A stretch of DNA of 64,000 nucleotides from NCBI GenBank assembly GCA_963844405.1, contig CAWJNZ010000012.1, forward strand, positions 620,001 to 684,000, read 5' to 3'. Source of the stretch: DASSUW01 sp963844405 (GTDB taxonomy: Bacteria > Actinomycetota > Thermoleophilia > Solirubrobacterales > Solirubrobacteraceae). A model generated the notes under the pieces. That model did not search any database. It worked only from the letters and a program-made list of their open reading frames with translations, and was not told where the DNA came from. This document shows, piece by piece, positions 52,102-62,748 of the stretch. Position 1 is the stretch's first letter. Every line of letters starts with the position of its first letter. The position numbers were made by a program, and so were the translations under genes.

Positions 52102-54140
52102 GCGTCCTGCGCCTGGATCGCGGTGATCGCCACCGTGTTGACGATGTCGGCGACCGTCGCGCCGCGGGAGAGGTCGTTCACGGGCTTGCGCAAGCCCTGC
52201 AGCACGGGCCCGATCGCCACCGCGCCGGCGCTGCGCTGCACGGCCTTGTAGGTGTTGTTGCCGGTGTTCAGGTCCGGGAAGATGAAGACCGTCGCCCGGC
52301 CCGCGACGGCGCTCGCGGGCAGCTTGGTGCGAGCGACGCTGGCGTCGACCGCGGCGTCGTACTGGATCGGGCCCTCGACCGAGAGGTCGGGGCTGCTCCG
52401 GCGCACGAGCTCGGTCGCCTCCCGCACGCGCTCGACGTCCTCGCCGCTGCCGGACTCGCCGGTCGAGTACGAGAGCATCGCCACGCGCGGCTCGACACCG
52501 AACCGCGCGGCGGTCTCCGAGGAGGAGGAGGCGATGTCGGCGAGCTGCTCGGCCGTCGGGTTCGGGTTGACCGCACAGTCGCCGTAGACGAGCACGCGAT
52601 CGGTCAGGCACATGAGGAACACGCTCGAGACGATCGAGACGCCGGGGCGCGTCTTGATGAGCTCGAAGCTCGGCCGGATCGTCTCCGCCGTCGTATGGGC
52701 GGCGCCGGACACCATCCCGTCGGCGAGGCCAAGGGCGACCATCATCGTCCCGAAGTAGGAGACGTGCTGCATGACGTCGCGCGCGGCGTCGACCGTCACG
52801 CCCTTGTGTGCCCGCCGCCGGGCGTACTCCTGGGCGAACCGCTCACGCTGCTCCTCGTCGGCCGGCGACACCAGCCGGGCGCCGGAGACGTCGACGCCGA
52901 CCCGCGCCGCGGCGGCGCGGACCTCCTGCTCGTCGCCGAGCAGCGTGAGGTCCGCGACGCGGCGCCGCAGGAGGATCTCCGCGGCGCGCAGGACCCGCTC
53001 ATCGGTGCCCTCGGGCAGCACGATGTGGCGGCGGTCCGCGCGCGCCCGCTCGATCAGGGTCTGCTCGAACATCAGCGGCGTCACCGCGTCCGAGCGGGTG
53101 ACGGCCAGCCGCTCGAGCAGCGCGTCGCCGTCGACGTGGCGCTCGAACAGCGCCAGCGCGGTGGCGATCTTGCGCGGCGTGGCGACGGTGATCGTGCCCT
53201 CGAGCGAGCCGGCGAGCGCGGTCGTCGCGAAGGTGTCGTGCGATGTCGCGACGATCGCCGGCATCGCCGGGGCCTCGATCGGCTGCAGCAGAGCGTCCGG
53301 CGGGCGGAGGCCGCCGGTGAGGATGACGCCGGCGACCGACGGCAGCGTCCGCGAGGCGTGGGCGAAGAGCGCGGTGAGCAGCACGTCCGCCCGATCGCCC
53401 GGGGTGATCAGCAGCGCGCCGTCCACGAGCCGGTCGAGCAGGTTCGGCACGGTCATCGCCGCGACGGTCACGCTGAGCGCCTCGCGGGTGAGCGCGTCCG
53501 CGGACCCGCCGACGAGCTCGCCGTCGCACGCGGCGAGGACCTCGCCGATCGTCGGCGCCATCAGCAGCTCGTCCTCCGGCAGCACGTACACCGGGACGTC
53601 GGCGGTCACCTCGGCGGCCACGCCGTCGAGGCGGTCCGCCTCCACGCGATTGGCGACCACCGCCACGACCTCGGCGCCGATCTTGCGCATCATGTTGAGC
53701 GCGACGGTGACGGCGGCCTGGATCTCGGGCGCGCTCCGCTGGTGGCCCGAGACGACGCACAGCACGGGCAACCCGAGGTTGAGCGCCACCCGCGCGTTGA
53801 AGGCGAGCTCCCCGGCGCGCACGACGCCCGAGAAGTCCGTGCCGACCGCGAGCACCGCGTCGCACGTCGCGGCGAGCGCGCGGTAGCGGGCGACGATCTC
53901 CGCGAGCGCCCGCCCCTCGTCCGCCCGCACGTCCTCGTAGCCGACGCCCACGGAGGCGGCATGGGAAGCGGCACCGCTTCCGCGCAGCACGCCGAGCAGC
54001 GGGTCGTCCTCGCCGGCGACGACCGGGCGGAAGACGCCGAGGCGGCTGACCTGGCCCGCGAGCAGCTGCCGCAGGCCGAGCGCGACCGCCGACTTGCCGG
54101 TCGCGTGCTCGGCGCCGGCGACGTAGATCCCCCGCGTCAC
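52098..54140 (-). CDS. pta: Phosphate acetyltransferase, long form
   Basis: A 680-residue enzyme converting acetyl-CoA and phosphate to acetyl phosphate. The N-terminal P-loop-like domain starts GIYVAGAEHATGKSAVALGL (about residues 4-23), a DRTGG domain lies in the middle, and the C-terminal PTA/PTB catalytic domain (about 355-680) contains IVLPEGTDERVLRAAEILLR, VSGAAHTTAETIRPSFELIK, VYGDCAVNPNPTAEQLADIA and ATVFIFPDLNTGNNTYKAVQ. It is complete, with no frame damage, and upstream of ackA in the expected order for acetate overflow or uptake. Confidence 0.95.
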
Positions 54141-54165
54141 GAGTGCGAACGCTACGTGAGACCGA

Positions 54166-54642
54166 TCAGACGCGTCTCGGGACGTTGCCCGCGAGCGTGA
54201 GCACGAGCCGCATGGCCTTGTGGCCAGGATCGGCGGTGGGTCCGAACATGCACGGGCAGCCGCCGTCGATCACGGCGATCCCGTGCTCGCGCCCGTATGC
54301 CGTCGCGCTCTCCGACACGCTGCCGGCGCCGGGCCCGCGGTGCATCCAGACGTGCTTGATGCCGAGGTCGGCGCAGTCGTGCATGGTCTGCTCCGCGTGG
54401 TGCGGGCTGGTGGCGATCACCACGGCGTCGACGCCGCCGGGGATCGAGCGCAGATCGTGATAGCAGCGGTCGCCCTCGACCTCGTCCGCGTTCGGGTTGA
54501 CGGCGAAGACCTCGTAGCCCCGCGAGCGCAGGCGCTGGTAGACGACGTTGGCGCCGTGGTCCTTGGGGCTCCGCGAGACGCCCGTGACGGCGACCCTTCG
54601 ATGGGCCAGGAACTCCGTGGCTGCGTCCTTGATCTTCTGCAT
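54166..54642 (-). CDS. CoA-binding (YccU-like) protein
   Basis: A 158-residue Rossmann-fold protein of the CoA_binding_2 family. It starts at the ATG at 54642. Signature stretches are RVAVTGVSRSPKDHGANVVY, YEVFAVNPNADEVEGDRCYH, IATSPHHAEQTMHDCADLGI and GCPCMFGPTADP. Family members bind CoA or a nucleotide; the role is unclear. It lies just upstream of pta-ackA on the same strand with a 25-bp gap, so a link to acetyl-CoA metabolism is likely. Confidence 0.82.
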   Translation of the reverse strand: MQKIKDAATEFLAHRRVAVTGVSRSPKDHGANVVYQRLRSRGYEVFAVNPNADEVEGDRCYHDLRSIPGGVDAVVIATSPHHAEQTMHDCADLGIKHVWMHRGPGAGSVSESATAYGREHGIAVIDGGCPCMFGPTADPGHKAMRLVLTLAGNVPRRV

Positions 54643-54824
54643 GACGCCCAGGATCTCCCGGCGCTGGCGCTCGCACAGCCGTGGAGGCCACGCGAGTCGC
54701 ACCGTATCCGCGCGCCGGTTGGTTGCGGGTTTGCCGCAGCCGATCGGCGGGGTGCTGCGGATTTCCGGGCGCCCCGTCGGACCGACACTGCTTGTGCAAG
54801 CAACAAGGTCCACGTGAGGAGGAC

Positions 54825-55388
54825 ATGATGAGCAAGCTCTACATCTACGCCGGGATCGCCGCCAGCATCGTGCTGATCGCCTTCGGCGCCGGCTCGCTGT
54901 ACATGGGCGTCGACGGTCGTGACCGCGTCCGCGACGACCTCGCCCGCGAGCAGATCGTCGGCACGCCGGACTCGAGCATCCCCGGCCAGAAGGTCGACAC
55001 CGGCAAGGAGGCCGAGGCCTTCGCGAACGTGATGCGCAAGCACACGCTCGAGGCCACCGGCGGGCAGACGTACGCGCAGATGGGCCGGTTCCTGGACGAG
55101 AACGGCCAGCCCACCAGCGACGAGGCGGCGGCCGCCAAGGACCCGAAGACGGGCAAGCCGGTCGAGAACGGCCTGCGCAACATGTGGGTGACCTCGACGG
55201 CGCTGACCACCGCGCTCAACACGGCCTACTTCGCCGAGAGCGTCGCGACCTTCGCGATCGTCATGGGCGTCGCCCTGCTGCTGGTCGGCATCGGCTTCCT
55301 CGTCCTGATCGTCCGGGTCCTGCTGCCGGTCACGACCTCCCAGAAGACCGCGCGAGGGGCGGCCTCCGCCATCCCCACCGCCAGCTGA
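54825..55388 (+). CDS. Two-helix membrane protein of unknown function
   Basis: A 187-residue protein. GAGGAGGA lies upstream of ATG 54825. A membrane helix at about 5-28 (LYIYAGIAASIVLIAFGAGS) and one at about 142-170 (TFAIVMGVALLLVGIGFLVL) flank an extracytoplasmic loop that is polar and has no Cys. I do not recognise a family. It is monocistronic, since a hairpin terminator follows at 55474. Confidence 0.72.
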   Translation: MMSKLYIYAGIAASIVLIAFGAGSLYMGVDGRDRVRDDLAREQIVGTPDSSIPGQKVDTGKEAEAFANVMRKHTLEATGGQTYAQMGRFLDENGQPTSDEAAAAKDPKTGKPVENGLRNMWVTSTALTTALNTAYFAESVATFAIVMGVALLLVGIGFLVLIVRVLLPVTTSQKTARGAASAIPTAS

Positions 55389-55473
55389 TGGCTGATTCCG
55401 CGGCCCGCACGGGGGTCGTGGCATCAGTCATCCAGTCCTCCTCGACCAGCGAGGGGACCTCGCACGGACCCGC

Positions 55474-55505
55474 GGCCCCGGCACGCACCCCAGCGCGCCG
55501 GGGCC
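55474..55505. terminator. GC-rich hairpin between convergent genes
   Basis: GGCCCCGGC, 14-base loop, GCCGGGGCC: the same nine-pair stem as at 45654-45684, with a similar start of the loop (ACG) and the same following GCTCC. It sits between the ends of a plus- and a minus-strand gene and can serve both. Confidence 0.7.
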
Positions 55506-55522
55506 GCTCCGCGTTCGAAGCG

Positions 55523-56431
55523 CTAGTCGTCGCCGCGCAGCGGCTGCCAGTGGTCCGTCGTGAGCCGGGCAGCGTCGGTGGTCTCGCAGAAGTCGGTCAG
55601 TACCGCGGCGAAGCGATCGGGGTCGGCGTCGTGCGGTAGGTGACCCGCGCCCGGGAAGACCTCGAAGCGGCTGCCCGGCATCGCCTCGTGCGCCGCCGCG
55701 CCGTGGGCGACGGGGATGATCGAGTCCTTCTCGCCCCAGACGATCAGGCTCGGGATCAGCGCCGCCAGCTCGAGGCGATCGTGGGCGCTGACCCGCTGCC
55801 CGCCCGGCTCGATCACCGCGCGGACGGTGTGGAGGAAAGCCTGACGCGAGCCGGCGTTGTCGAGCGACGCGAAGCCGCGAGCGAGGACGTCGACGTCACC
55901 GCTCGGCGCCAGCCGTGCCCGTCGCAGCAGGCCGCCGACGTGGCGGCCGAGACCGACGAGGGGGGACGCGGTCAGGAACGGCAGGACGTAGTCGGCGCCC
56001 GGGAGCGCGGCGGCTCGCAGCAGCAGGTGCACCTCGCGCCCGAGGCCGCCGCTGGACACGAGCACCAGGCGCTCGCAGCGCTCGGGGAACTGGTAGGCGA
56101 ACTGCATCGCGATCCCGCCGCCGAGCGAGTGCCCGACGACGGTCACGTGATCGATGCCCAGCGCGGTGAGCAGGTCGCGCACGCCGGCGGCGTGGGCCCC
56201 GAGCGAGTAGTCGCCGCGCGGCGTCGCCGACTCCCCGTGGCCGAGCAGGTCGGGCGCGATCAGGGTGAAGCGCTCGCTCAGCCGCGTCGCCACGCGCTCC
56301 CAGGTCTGCGACGAGTTGGCGATGCCGTGCAGGAGCAGGAGCACCGGGCCGTCACCGGCGGTCCGGTAGGTGACCGCATGCCCGTGGATCGCCAGCTCGT
56401 GCGGCGTCAGCGTCGGCTCGGGGTTGCTCAC
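55523..56431 (-). CDS. Alpha/beta-fold hydrolase
   Basis: A 302-residue hydrolase of the epoxide hydrolase/haloalkane dehalogenase-like group. The GTG start at 56431 precedes SNPEPTLTPHELAIHGHAVT. The oxyanion motif is LLLLHGIANSSQTWERVATR, the nucleophile elbow GHSLGGGIAMQFAYQFPER has Ser as the nucleophile, the acid is in LIVWGEKDSIIPVAHG, and the His is in VFPGAGHLPHDADP. A serine nucleophile points to an esterase or lipase-type reaction rather than a dehalogenase. No partner genes suggest a substrate. Confidence 0.85.
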   Translation of the reverse strand: MSNPEPTLTPHELAIHGHAVTYRTAGDGPVLLLLHGIANSSQTWERVATRLSERFTLIAPDLLGHGESATPRGDYSLGAHAAGVRDLLTALGIDHVTVVGHSLGGGIAMQFAYQFPERCERLVLVSSGGLGREVHLLLRAAALPGADYVLPFLTASPLVGLGRHVGGLLRRARLAPSGDVDVLARGFASLDNAGSRQAFLHTVRAVIEPGGQRVSAHDRLELAALIPSLIVWGEKDSIIPVAHGAAAHEAMPGSRFEVFPGAGHLPHDADPDRFAAVLTDFCETTDAARLTTDHWQPLRGDD

Positions 56432-56576
56432 GCCTGCCAGGCTACGTGCCGCCGCGTTCCGACGGGCGAGAGGCCGCTCGAATGACGATCGGTATTTCGC
56501 GACATCCAAGTCTCCTATAGTGGCCTGTACACCCAAGCGAAAGCCGCCCGATGACCTGCGGCGATGGGAGTACGCG

Positions 56577-56789
56577 ATGAGCGACACGAGCAAGCGACAG
56601 CAGCCGGTCGAGCCCGCCAAGCGCGGGGAGGCCGCGTGGCGCGCGGAGCGGGCCGAGATCGCCCGCCGCAACGACGAGGCCAGCAGGCGGGCGCGCGGGC
56701 GACGGCAGGCGAAGTACGAGGAGGAGACGGCGCGCCGCATGGCCGCCGAGCGCCTCGAGCGGGCCGAGCTCGCGAAGCGCAGGCCGTAG
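56577..56789 (+). CDS. Small highly charged helical protein
   Basis: A 70-residue protein rich in Arg, Glu and Ala, with an uninterrupted helical pattern (AERAEIARRNDEASRRARGR, KYEEETARRMAAERLERAEL). It is probably cytoplasmic and coiled-coil-like. I do not recognise a family. It is followed by another small basic gene in the same direction. Confidence 0.45.
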   Translation: MSDTSKRQQPVEPAKRGEAAWRAERAEIARRNDEASRRARGRRQAKYEEETARRMAAERLERAELAKRRP

Positions 56790-56850
56790 CACCGACACCG
56801 GCGCGGCGTCATCCGGCGCGGGCGCTCCTACGACAGAACGGATGTGACGC

Positions 56851-57033
56851 GTGGCGTCCAGGTCCAAGCAGAAGACCACCATGGCCAAGCTCAACCGCGA
56901 GCGGGCGGTGCAGCAGCGGCGCCTCGACAAGCAGGCCAGGAAGGACGCCAGGCGGCAGGCCGCGGACGGGCGCGCCTCCCAGGGCACCGAGCCCGGGCAG
57001 CCGATCGAGGGCGCCGGCCTCAGCCCGCAGTAG
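56851..57033 (+). CDS. Small basic protein
   Basis: A 60-residue frame from the GTG at 56851 with an N-terminus rich in Lys and Arg (ASRSKQKTTMAKLNRERAVQ, RRLDKQARKDARRQAAD) and a low-complexity Gly/Pro end. It overlaps the 3' end of the MFS gene by 14 bases. It may form a pair with the small gene 61 bases upstream. Family unknown. Confidence 0.4.
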   Translation: MASRSKQKTTMAKLNRERAVQQRRLDKQARKDARRQAADGRASQGTEPGQPIEGAGLSPQ

Positions 57034-58315
57034 CGGGCGCCTCGGGCTGCACGCGAGCCGCCGCGCGCGGCCGGCGTGCGTCCTCGATCGCCCGCATGCC
57101 CGGCAGGTAGAGCGCCGAGAACGTGACGACGGCGCCGACCATGCCGGCGGCGACCAGGGTGCCCTGCGCCCCGAGCCACACGCTGGCCGGGCCGGTGAGG
57201 GCGAAGGACAGCGGCAGCAGGCCGGTCGAGATCAGCCAGTCGAGGCTCGAGACGCGCCCGAGCAGGTGCGGGGGGACGTGGCGCTGCTTGGCCGTGGCCC
57301 ACACGACCAGCCCGGCGGTCTCCAGCGCGTTGAACGCGAGGCTCACGAGCATGAGCTGCCAGACGGCGGCGGCGAGCCCGTAGCCCGCGACCGCGAGCGT
57401 TCCGAGCGTCCAGGCGACGTACATCGCGGTGATGTCGCGCCGCGGCAGGCCGCGCTGGCCGATCGCGACCGCGCACAGGACGGACCCGACGCCGCCGGCG
57501 GCGAACACCAGCCCGAGGTCCGCGGCGCCTCCGCCGAGCTCGTTCTTGACCAGGTACGGCAGGAGGATCTCGACGGGGCCCATGAAGAGCAGGAACGCGA
57601 TCGCCGCGCTGCCGAGCGTCCCCCACAGCCACACGTGCCGGCGGACGTACGCGAGGCCGGCGCGGACGTCGGTCAGCAGCGAGACGGCCGGCGCCGGCGT
57701 CGCCCGCGGCCGCGAGCGCATCGCCAGCAGAGCGGCGGCTGAGACGGCGAACGTCGCGGCGTCGAGGGCGAAGGCGGCGCCGATGCCGACCACCTCGATC
57801 AACACCCCGCCCACGGCCGGACCTACGAGGCGCAGGGCGAGCGGCCGGATGACCTGGTCGAGGGCGTTGGCGCGCGGGAGCTCGGAGGCCGGCAGCAGAT
57901 CGGGCACGATCGCGTCGAAGGCCGGGCCGAAGAACGCGCTGCCGGCCCCGTAGAGAGCCACCAGCGCGGCGACGTGCCAGAGCTCGAGCGAGCCGGTCAG
58001 CGACAGGGCGGCGATCGTGCCGACGGCGAGTACCCGCGTCACGTCGGCGGCGAGCATCGCCCGCCGGCGGTCCCAGCGGTCGCTGACCACGCCGCCGAGC
58101 AGCAGCAGGGCGACGGTGGGCACCGTCATGGCGATCGCCACGACTGCGAGGGCGGTCGGCGCGTTGGACAGCGCGTAGACCTGCCAGGCGAGCGCGACGA
58201 TGAAGACGCCGTCGCCGACCAGCGAGACGCACATGCCGCTCCACAGCAGGCGGAAGTCGCGATGGCGCAGCGGCGACAGCAGGCGGACGCGGTCGCGTGC
58301 CGGGCTATCCGGCAT
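57020..58315 (-). CDS. MFS transporter (MFS_3/enterobactin-exporter-like)
   Basis: A 431-residue membrane transporter with about 12 helices. The N-terminal motif LSPLRHRDFRLLWSGMCVSL and the A-motif-like GGVVSDRWDRRRAMLAADVT are typical of exporters in this group, as is FFGPAFDAIVPDLLPASELP in the first half. Its ATG at 58315 lies inside the last codons of the GGDEF-EAL gene (11-base overlap), so it is translationally coupled to it and to the PLP synthase upstream. That context suggests export of the synthase product. Confidence 0.85.
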   Translation of the reverse strand: MPDSPARDRVRLLSPLRHRDFRLLWSGMCVSLVGDGVFIVALAWQVYALSNAPTALAVVAIAMTVPTVALLLLGGVVSDRWDRRRAMLAADVTRVLAVGTIAALSLTGSLELWHVAALVALYGAGSAFFGPAFDAIVPDLLPASELPRANALDQVIRPLALRLVGPAVGGVLIEVVGIGAAFALDAATFAVSAAALLAMRSRPRATPAPAVSLLTDVRAGLAYVRRHVWLWGTLGSAAIAFLLFMGPVEILLPYLVKNELGGGAADLGLVFAAGGVGSVLCAVAIGQRGLPRRDITAMYVAWTLGTLAVAGYGLAAAVWQLMLVSLAFNALETAGLVVWATAKQRHVPPHLLGRVSSLDWLISTGLLPLSFALTGPASVWLGAQGTLVAAGMVGAVVTFSALYLPGMRAIEDARRPRAAARVQPEAPATAG

Positions 58316-61300
58316 GCGTGCGGCGCGGCTCGTCGGCCGTGGCGCGCAGGTACTCGAGCGTGGCGTGAGCGTCCATCGGCCGGGCGAACAGGAAGCCCTG
58401 ACCCAGGTCGCAGCCGAGCTCGCGCAGGCCGGCCCACTGCTCCTCGTGCTCGATCCCCTCGGCGACGACCTCGAGGTGCAGTGTCTCGCCGAGACCGACC
58501 ACCGCGCTCGCCAGCGCCGAGCGTCTGCGGCGACGCTCCGGCGCTGAGGAACGAGCGGTCCATCTTGATGATGTCGACCGGGAGCTGGCTGAGGTGGCTG
58601 AGCGACGAGTAGCCCGTGCCGAAGTCGTCCATCGCCAGACGCACGCCGAGGTCCTTGAGGTCGTGGAGGCGCTGGAGCGAGGTCTCGGTGTCGGTGATCA
58701 TCACCGTCTCGGTGATCTCGAGCGTGAGCGAGCACGCGGCGAGGGCGGACTCCGCCAGGGCGTCGGCCACGTCGGCCACGATGTCGGAGTGCTGGAGCTG
58801 CTTGACCGAGAGGTTGACGGCCATGCTGAGCGGCGGCCCGGCGGGGAGCAGCGACCGGATCTCGCTCGCCTGACGGCAGGCCTCGCGGAGCACCCAGCGG
58901 CCGATCGGCACGATCAGGCCCATCTCCTCGGCGAGCGAGATGAAGACGTCGGGCGGGACCATCCCGCGCTCGGGATGGCGCCAGCGCAGCAGCGCCTCGA
59001 CGCCGGTGACTGAGCCGTCGGCCAGGCGCACCACCGGCTGGTAGTGGAGCTCCAGCTGCCCGCCGGCCATCGCGCGCTGGAGGTCGGCACGGAGCTCCAG
59101 CCGCTCGAGCACGCCCTCGTGCATGGCGGGCTCGAAGATCCGGTAGCCGCCCTTGCCCTCGCGCTTGGCGATGTACATGGCCGCGTCGGCGTTGCGGATG
59201 AGCTCGTCGGCGTCGGCGCTCGGCTCGCCGGTGACCACGGAGATGCCGAGGCTCGAGCCGATGTAGATCTCCTTGCCGTCGACCGTCAGCGGCGCCGCGA
59301 GCGACTCGAGGATCCGCTCCGCCGTGTCGGCGGCCTCCTGCGCGCTCGTGATGTCCTCGAGCACGACGGCGAACTCGTCGCCGCCGAAGCGCGCCGCGGT
59401 GTCGCTGGCGCGGACGCACGCGTCGAGCCGCCTGGCGACCTCGAGCAGGACGGTGTCACCCGCCGCGTGGCCGAGGCTGTCGTTGACGGTCTTGAAGTCG
59501 TCGAGGTCCACGAACAGGACCGAGAGCCCGCTGTGCTCGCGCCGGGCGCGGGCGACGGCGTGCCGCACGCGCTCCACGAACAGCGCGCGGTTGGCGAGGT
59601 TGGTGACGGGGTCGTGGAACGCCTGGTGGGCGAGCTGCTCCTCGAAGGCCTTGCGCTCGCTGACGTCGCGCCCGTTCAGGACGATGCCGCGGACGTTCTC
59701 GTCCTCCAGGAGGTCGGTGTAGAAGATCTCGAACTGCCGGACGCTGCCGTCGGCGTGGCGCAGCGCGCACTCGAGCACCTGCGGCTCGGGGGAGAGCGGC
59801 CGGTTCGCGAGCACGTGCAGCAGCCGGCCCTCCTCGCCCGGAGCGAGCAGCTGGTCGAAGAAGGAGCCGACCAGATCCTCGGCCGCGTAGCCGAGCACCC
59901 GCTCGATCGACGGGCTCTGGTAGACGATCGTGCTGTCCGCCGCGAGCACCGTGATGAGATCGCTCGGCGTGCTGGACGAGCGACGCGAAGCGCGCCTCGC
60001 CGGCTCGGCGGTGGACCTCCTCCATGAGCCCCGCGCTCTCGAGCGCGAGGGAGACCTCGGTGGCGAGCGCCGCGAGGCCGCGACGCAGCGGCTGCGTGTA
60101 CCTCTTCAGCGGCGACGATCAGACGACCATGGGTCTCGCCGCGGACGGTGAGGTCGAGCGACATGCAGGTGACGGTCCGGCAGGCGCAGCTGCTGCCGGC
60201 GGGTGGCCGGGTCGGCGGCCAGCGACGCGAGCGTCCAGGTCTCGGCGCCGGGCGCCGCGACGAGCACGTGCTCGCCGTCGATCAGGCAGAGCCGGGCGTC
60301 CGCCCCTTCGCCTCCGAGCGCATGCGCCGCGTGCAGCGCCGCCCGGCAGATCTCCTCGCGGCTGGTCGCGCCGACGAGGTCGGCGCCGGCGGCGCTCAGG
60401 ATGCGCTCGCGGTCGACCGACCGCTCCTGCTGGCGGATGAGGCCGGTCATGCGCATCACCACGAGAGCGAAGAGGACGATCCCGACGACGTCGTCGGCAT
60501 AGCCGTCCACGCCGCCGGTGAGGTTCTGGGCGAAGGCCAGCAGCGGAGCCATCAGCGACGCGCCGGTGAGCAGCACGAGCCGGAGCACGGTCAGCCGCGG
60601 CTCGCGGGTCGCGGGGCGCTCGAGCTCCCGCATCGACGGGTGCAGCGCCGCCGCGCCCCACAGCAGGTAGAACGCGATCCAGCCGACGTCGAGCCACGCC
60701 TGGCCGTCGTAGGCGCCCTTCAGCGTCAGGACGCCGTAGACGAAGTCGGTGGCGAGGAGGGCGAGGATGCTCGCGGCGAGCAGGTAGAACGCCGGCCGGC
60801 GCGTGCCCGAGTCCACGGCCAGGCGGATCGCCGCCGCCAGCAGGAGGATGTCGCCGATCGGGTACGCGATCGAGACGAGGCGCGCGACGACCGACAGCTC
60901 GTCGACGTGGAGCGACGGCTCGATCAGCACCACCCACGAGATCAGCGCCAGTCCGATCGTAATGATCAGCGAGTCGATCGCGCCCGCGCGATCGCCGCCG
61001 GGTGTCCGGCGCCGCGCGAGGATCAGCAGGCCGGCCATCAGCGCCGGGTAGACGACGAGGTACGCCGCGTCGCCGATCGACGGGAACGGCACCTCCTTGT
61101 CGAGCAGGCGCGGGTAGCTGTAGGTGTAGAGGTCGCCGAGCCAGAAGAGGAAGAACCCGAGGGCGAACCACAGCCACGGCCCGCGCGACCGCGGCCGGTG
61201 GATCTTGAGGCCGAGCAGGATGGCGCCGACGGGGGCGAGTCCGAGCAGGTTCATCACCGGCCCGCTCCCCTGGAACGGCGGGACGAGCAGGTAGAGCGCG

Positions 61301-61365
61301 CAGAGCAGCGTCCCGGCGCCGAGGAACACGCTCCAGAGCGGTGGGACGCGGAGGCGCGCCGTCAT
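58305..61365 (-). CDS. Membrane GAF-PAS-GGDEF-EAL cyclic-di-GMP protein (four frame breaks)
   Basis: Reconstructed protein of about 1,020 residues, starting one base after the PLP synthase stop (TGAGATG). The N-terminal 300 residues hold about nine membrane helices. Then come a GAF domain (frame changes near 60165 and 60095), a PAS domain (change near 59965; STIVYQSPSIERVLGYAAED), GGDEF with an intact RFGGDEFAVVLE and a preceding RASD inhibitory site, and EAL with GVEALLRWRHPERG, LTLEITETVM, LAMDDFGTGYSSLSHL and PVDIIKMDRSF. After a change near 58540 it ends with VVAEGIEHEEQWAGLR and GQGFLFARPM. All catalytic residues for both cyclase and phosphodiesterase are present. It probably senses a ligand through the membrane or GAF/PAS parts. 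Confidence 0.8.
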
Positions 61366-61366
61366 C

Positions 61367-62662
61367 TCAGCTCGCCAGGGACAGGGTGTCGTAGGTGCGG
61401 AGCTCGCCGGCCTCGGCGAGCTCCTCGAGGGCGGCGATCAGCGTGTCGACCTCGGCATCCGTGTTCGAGGCGGTGAGCTGCACGCGGAAGCCGACCTCGC
61501 TCTTGGGCACGAGCGGGTAGGCCGCCAGCGTCACGTACACGCCGCGGTCGAACAGGAACCGCCCGACGGCGTCGATCCGCTGATGGTCGCTGAGCGGGAT
61601 CTCGACGATCGGGAAGCCTGACCGGTTCGGCGTGTGGACGCCCAAGCCGTGGAGGCAGTCGAGCACGCGGCGGGTGAGCCGGCTGAGCTCGGTGCGCAGC
61701 GCGTCACCGCGCCGCTCGTTGACGTCGAAGCCGGCGAGCACGGTGGCCAGCGACGCGACGGGGGAAGGGCCCGAGTAGAGGTACGGCGGCGCGGCGACCT
61801 TGAGCAGGTCCTTGACGTCGGTCGGGCAGGCGATGAACGCCAGCAGCGACGAGTAGGCCTTGGAGAAGCCGCCCACCAGCACGATGTCGTCGTACGTCTC
61901 GTCGGCGTGGCGGATGACGCTGTTGCCGCGGATGCCGTAGGCGCAGGGCTCGTGCGGGCTGCGCTCGCCGATGACGCCGAAGCCGTGCGCGTCGTCGACG
62001 TACAGCAGCGCGCCGTGCTTGCGCGCGACGGCCGCGAACGCCCGGATGTCGGGCGCGTTGCCGGTCATGCTGTTCACGCCGTCCATGCAGATCAGGCGCG
62101 TGGCGTCGCGCTCGGCCTTGAGCAGCTCGTCGAGGTGGTCGGGGTCCTCGAAGCGGAAGCGCTTGACCGCGGCGCCGCGAGCACGGGCGACCTGGCAGCC
62201 GTCGTAGATGGTCTTGTGCGCGCGCTCGTCCAGGAAGATCGTCCCCGACGCCGCCAGCAGCGGGATGACGGACATGTGGATGTGCGTGATGGTGGGCAGC
62301 ACGAGCGAGTCGTCGCTGCCGAGCAGCGCGGTGAGCCGCTCCTCGATCTCCTCGTAGAGCACGGGGCTGCCCAGGAGCCGCGACCAGCTGGGATGCGTCC
62401 CCCAGGCCTCGAGGTACGCAGGGATCGCGTCGATGATCTCGCGATCGAGGTCGAAGCCGAGGTAGTTGCACGACGCGAAGTCCGCGAGCCAGTGGTCGCC
62501 GACGCGGATCATGCGGCCGTCGACCTCGTCGATCACCGCGTCCATCATCGGGTGCGACGCCTTCAGGGCCTGCAGGTCCCGGCAGGTCTCGAGCCAGTGC
62601 TCGACCCACGGTCGGCGAGTCCTGCCCGGGGCGGCCGGCGCGCGCGAAGCGTACTTGGACAT
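61367..62662 (-). CDS. PLP-dependent alpha-oxoamine synthase-like enzyme (AONS/CqsA relative)
   Basis: A 431-residue fold-type I PLP enzyme. ATG 62662 is preferred; ATG 62674 adds four residues. The 8-amino-7-oxononanoate synthase signatures are DFASCNYLGFDLDREIIDAI, GTHPSWSRLLGSPVLYEEIE, LYVDDAHGFGVIGERSPHEP and GGFSKAYSSLLAF, whose Lys binds PLP. The family condenses an amino acid with an acyl-CoA. Biotin neighbours are absent. Instead it is coupled to a c-di-GMP protein and an exporter, which recalls CqsA/LqsA, the synthases of alpha-hydroxyketone signals. That role is inference from context; the substrates cannot be read from the sequence. Confidence 0.8.
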   Translation of the reverse strand: MSKYASRAPAAPGRTRRPWVEHWLETCRDLQALKASHPMMDAVIDEVDGRMIRVGDHWLADFASCNYLGFDLDREIIDAIPAYLEAWGTHPSWSRLLGSPVLYEEIEERLTALLGSDDSLVLPTITHIHMSVIPLLAASGTIFLDERAHKTIYDGCQVARARGAAVKRFRFEDPDHLDELLKAERDATRLICMDGVNSMTGNAPDIRAFAAVARKHGALLYVDDAHGFGVIGERSPHEPCAYGIRGNSVIRHADETYDDIVLVGGFSKAYSSLLAFIACPTDVKDLLKVAAPPYLYSGPSPVASLATVLAGFDVNERRGDALRTELSRLTRRVLDCLHGLGVHTPNRSGFPIVEIPLSDHQRIDAVGRFLFDRGVYVTLAAYPLVPKSEVGFRVQLTASNTDAEVDTLIAALEELAEAGELRTYDTLSLAS

Positions 62663-62748
62663 CGCAGTCCTCATCTGCCTCTGTATCGGTCGCCTGCGCA
62701 GGGACTTGACCCGCGCCCTTGAATGACGAGGCCTCAGGAGCGGCGAGA

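Noticed and set aside
61367..62662. bioF (biotin synthesis)
   Set aside because: No other bio gene is near and the coupled partners are signalling and export genes, so a bioF label would not be supported, though the fold is the same.
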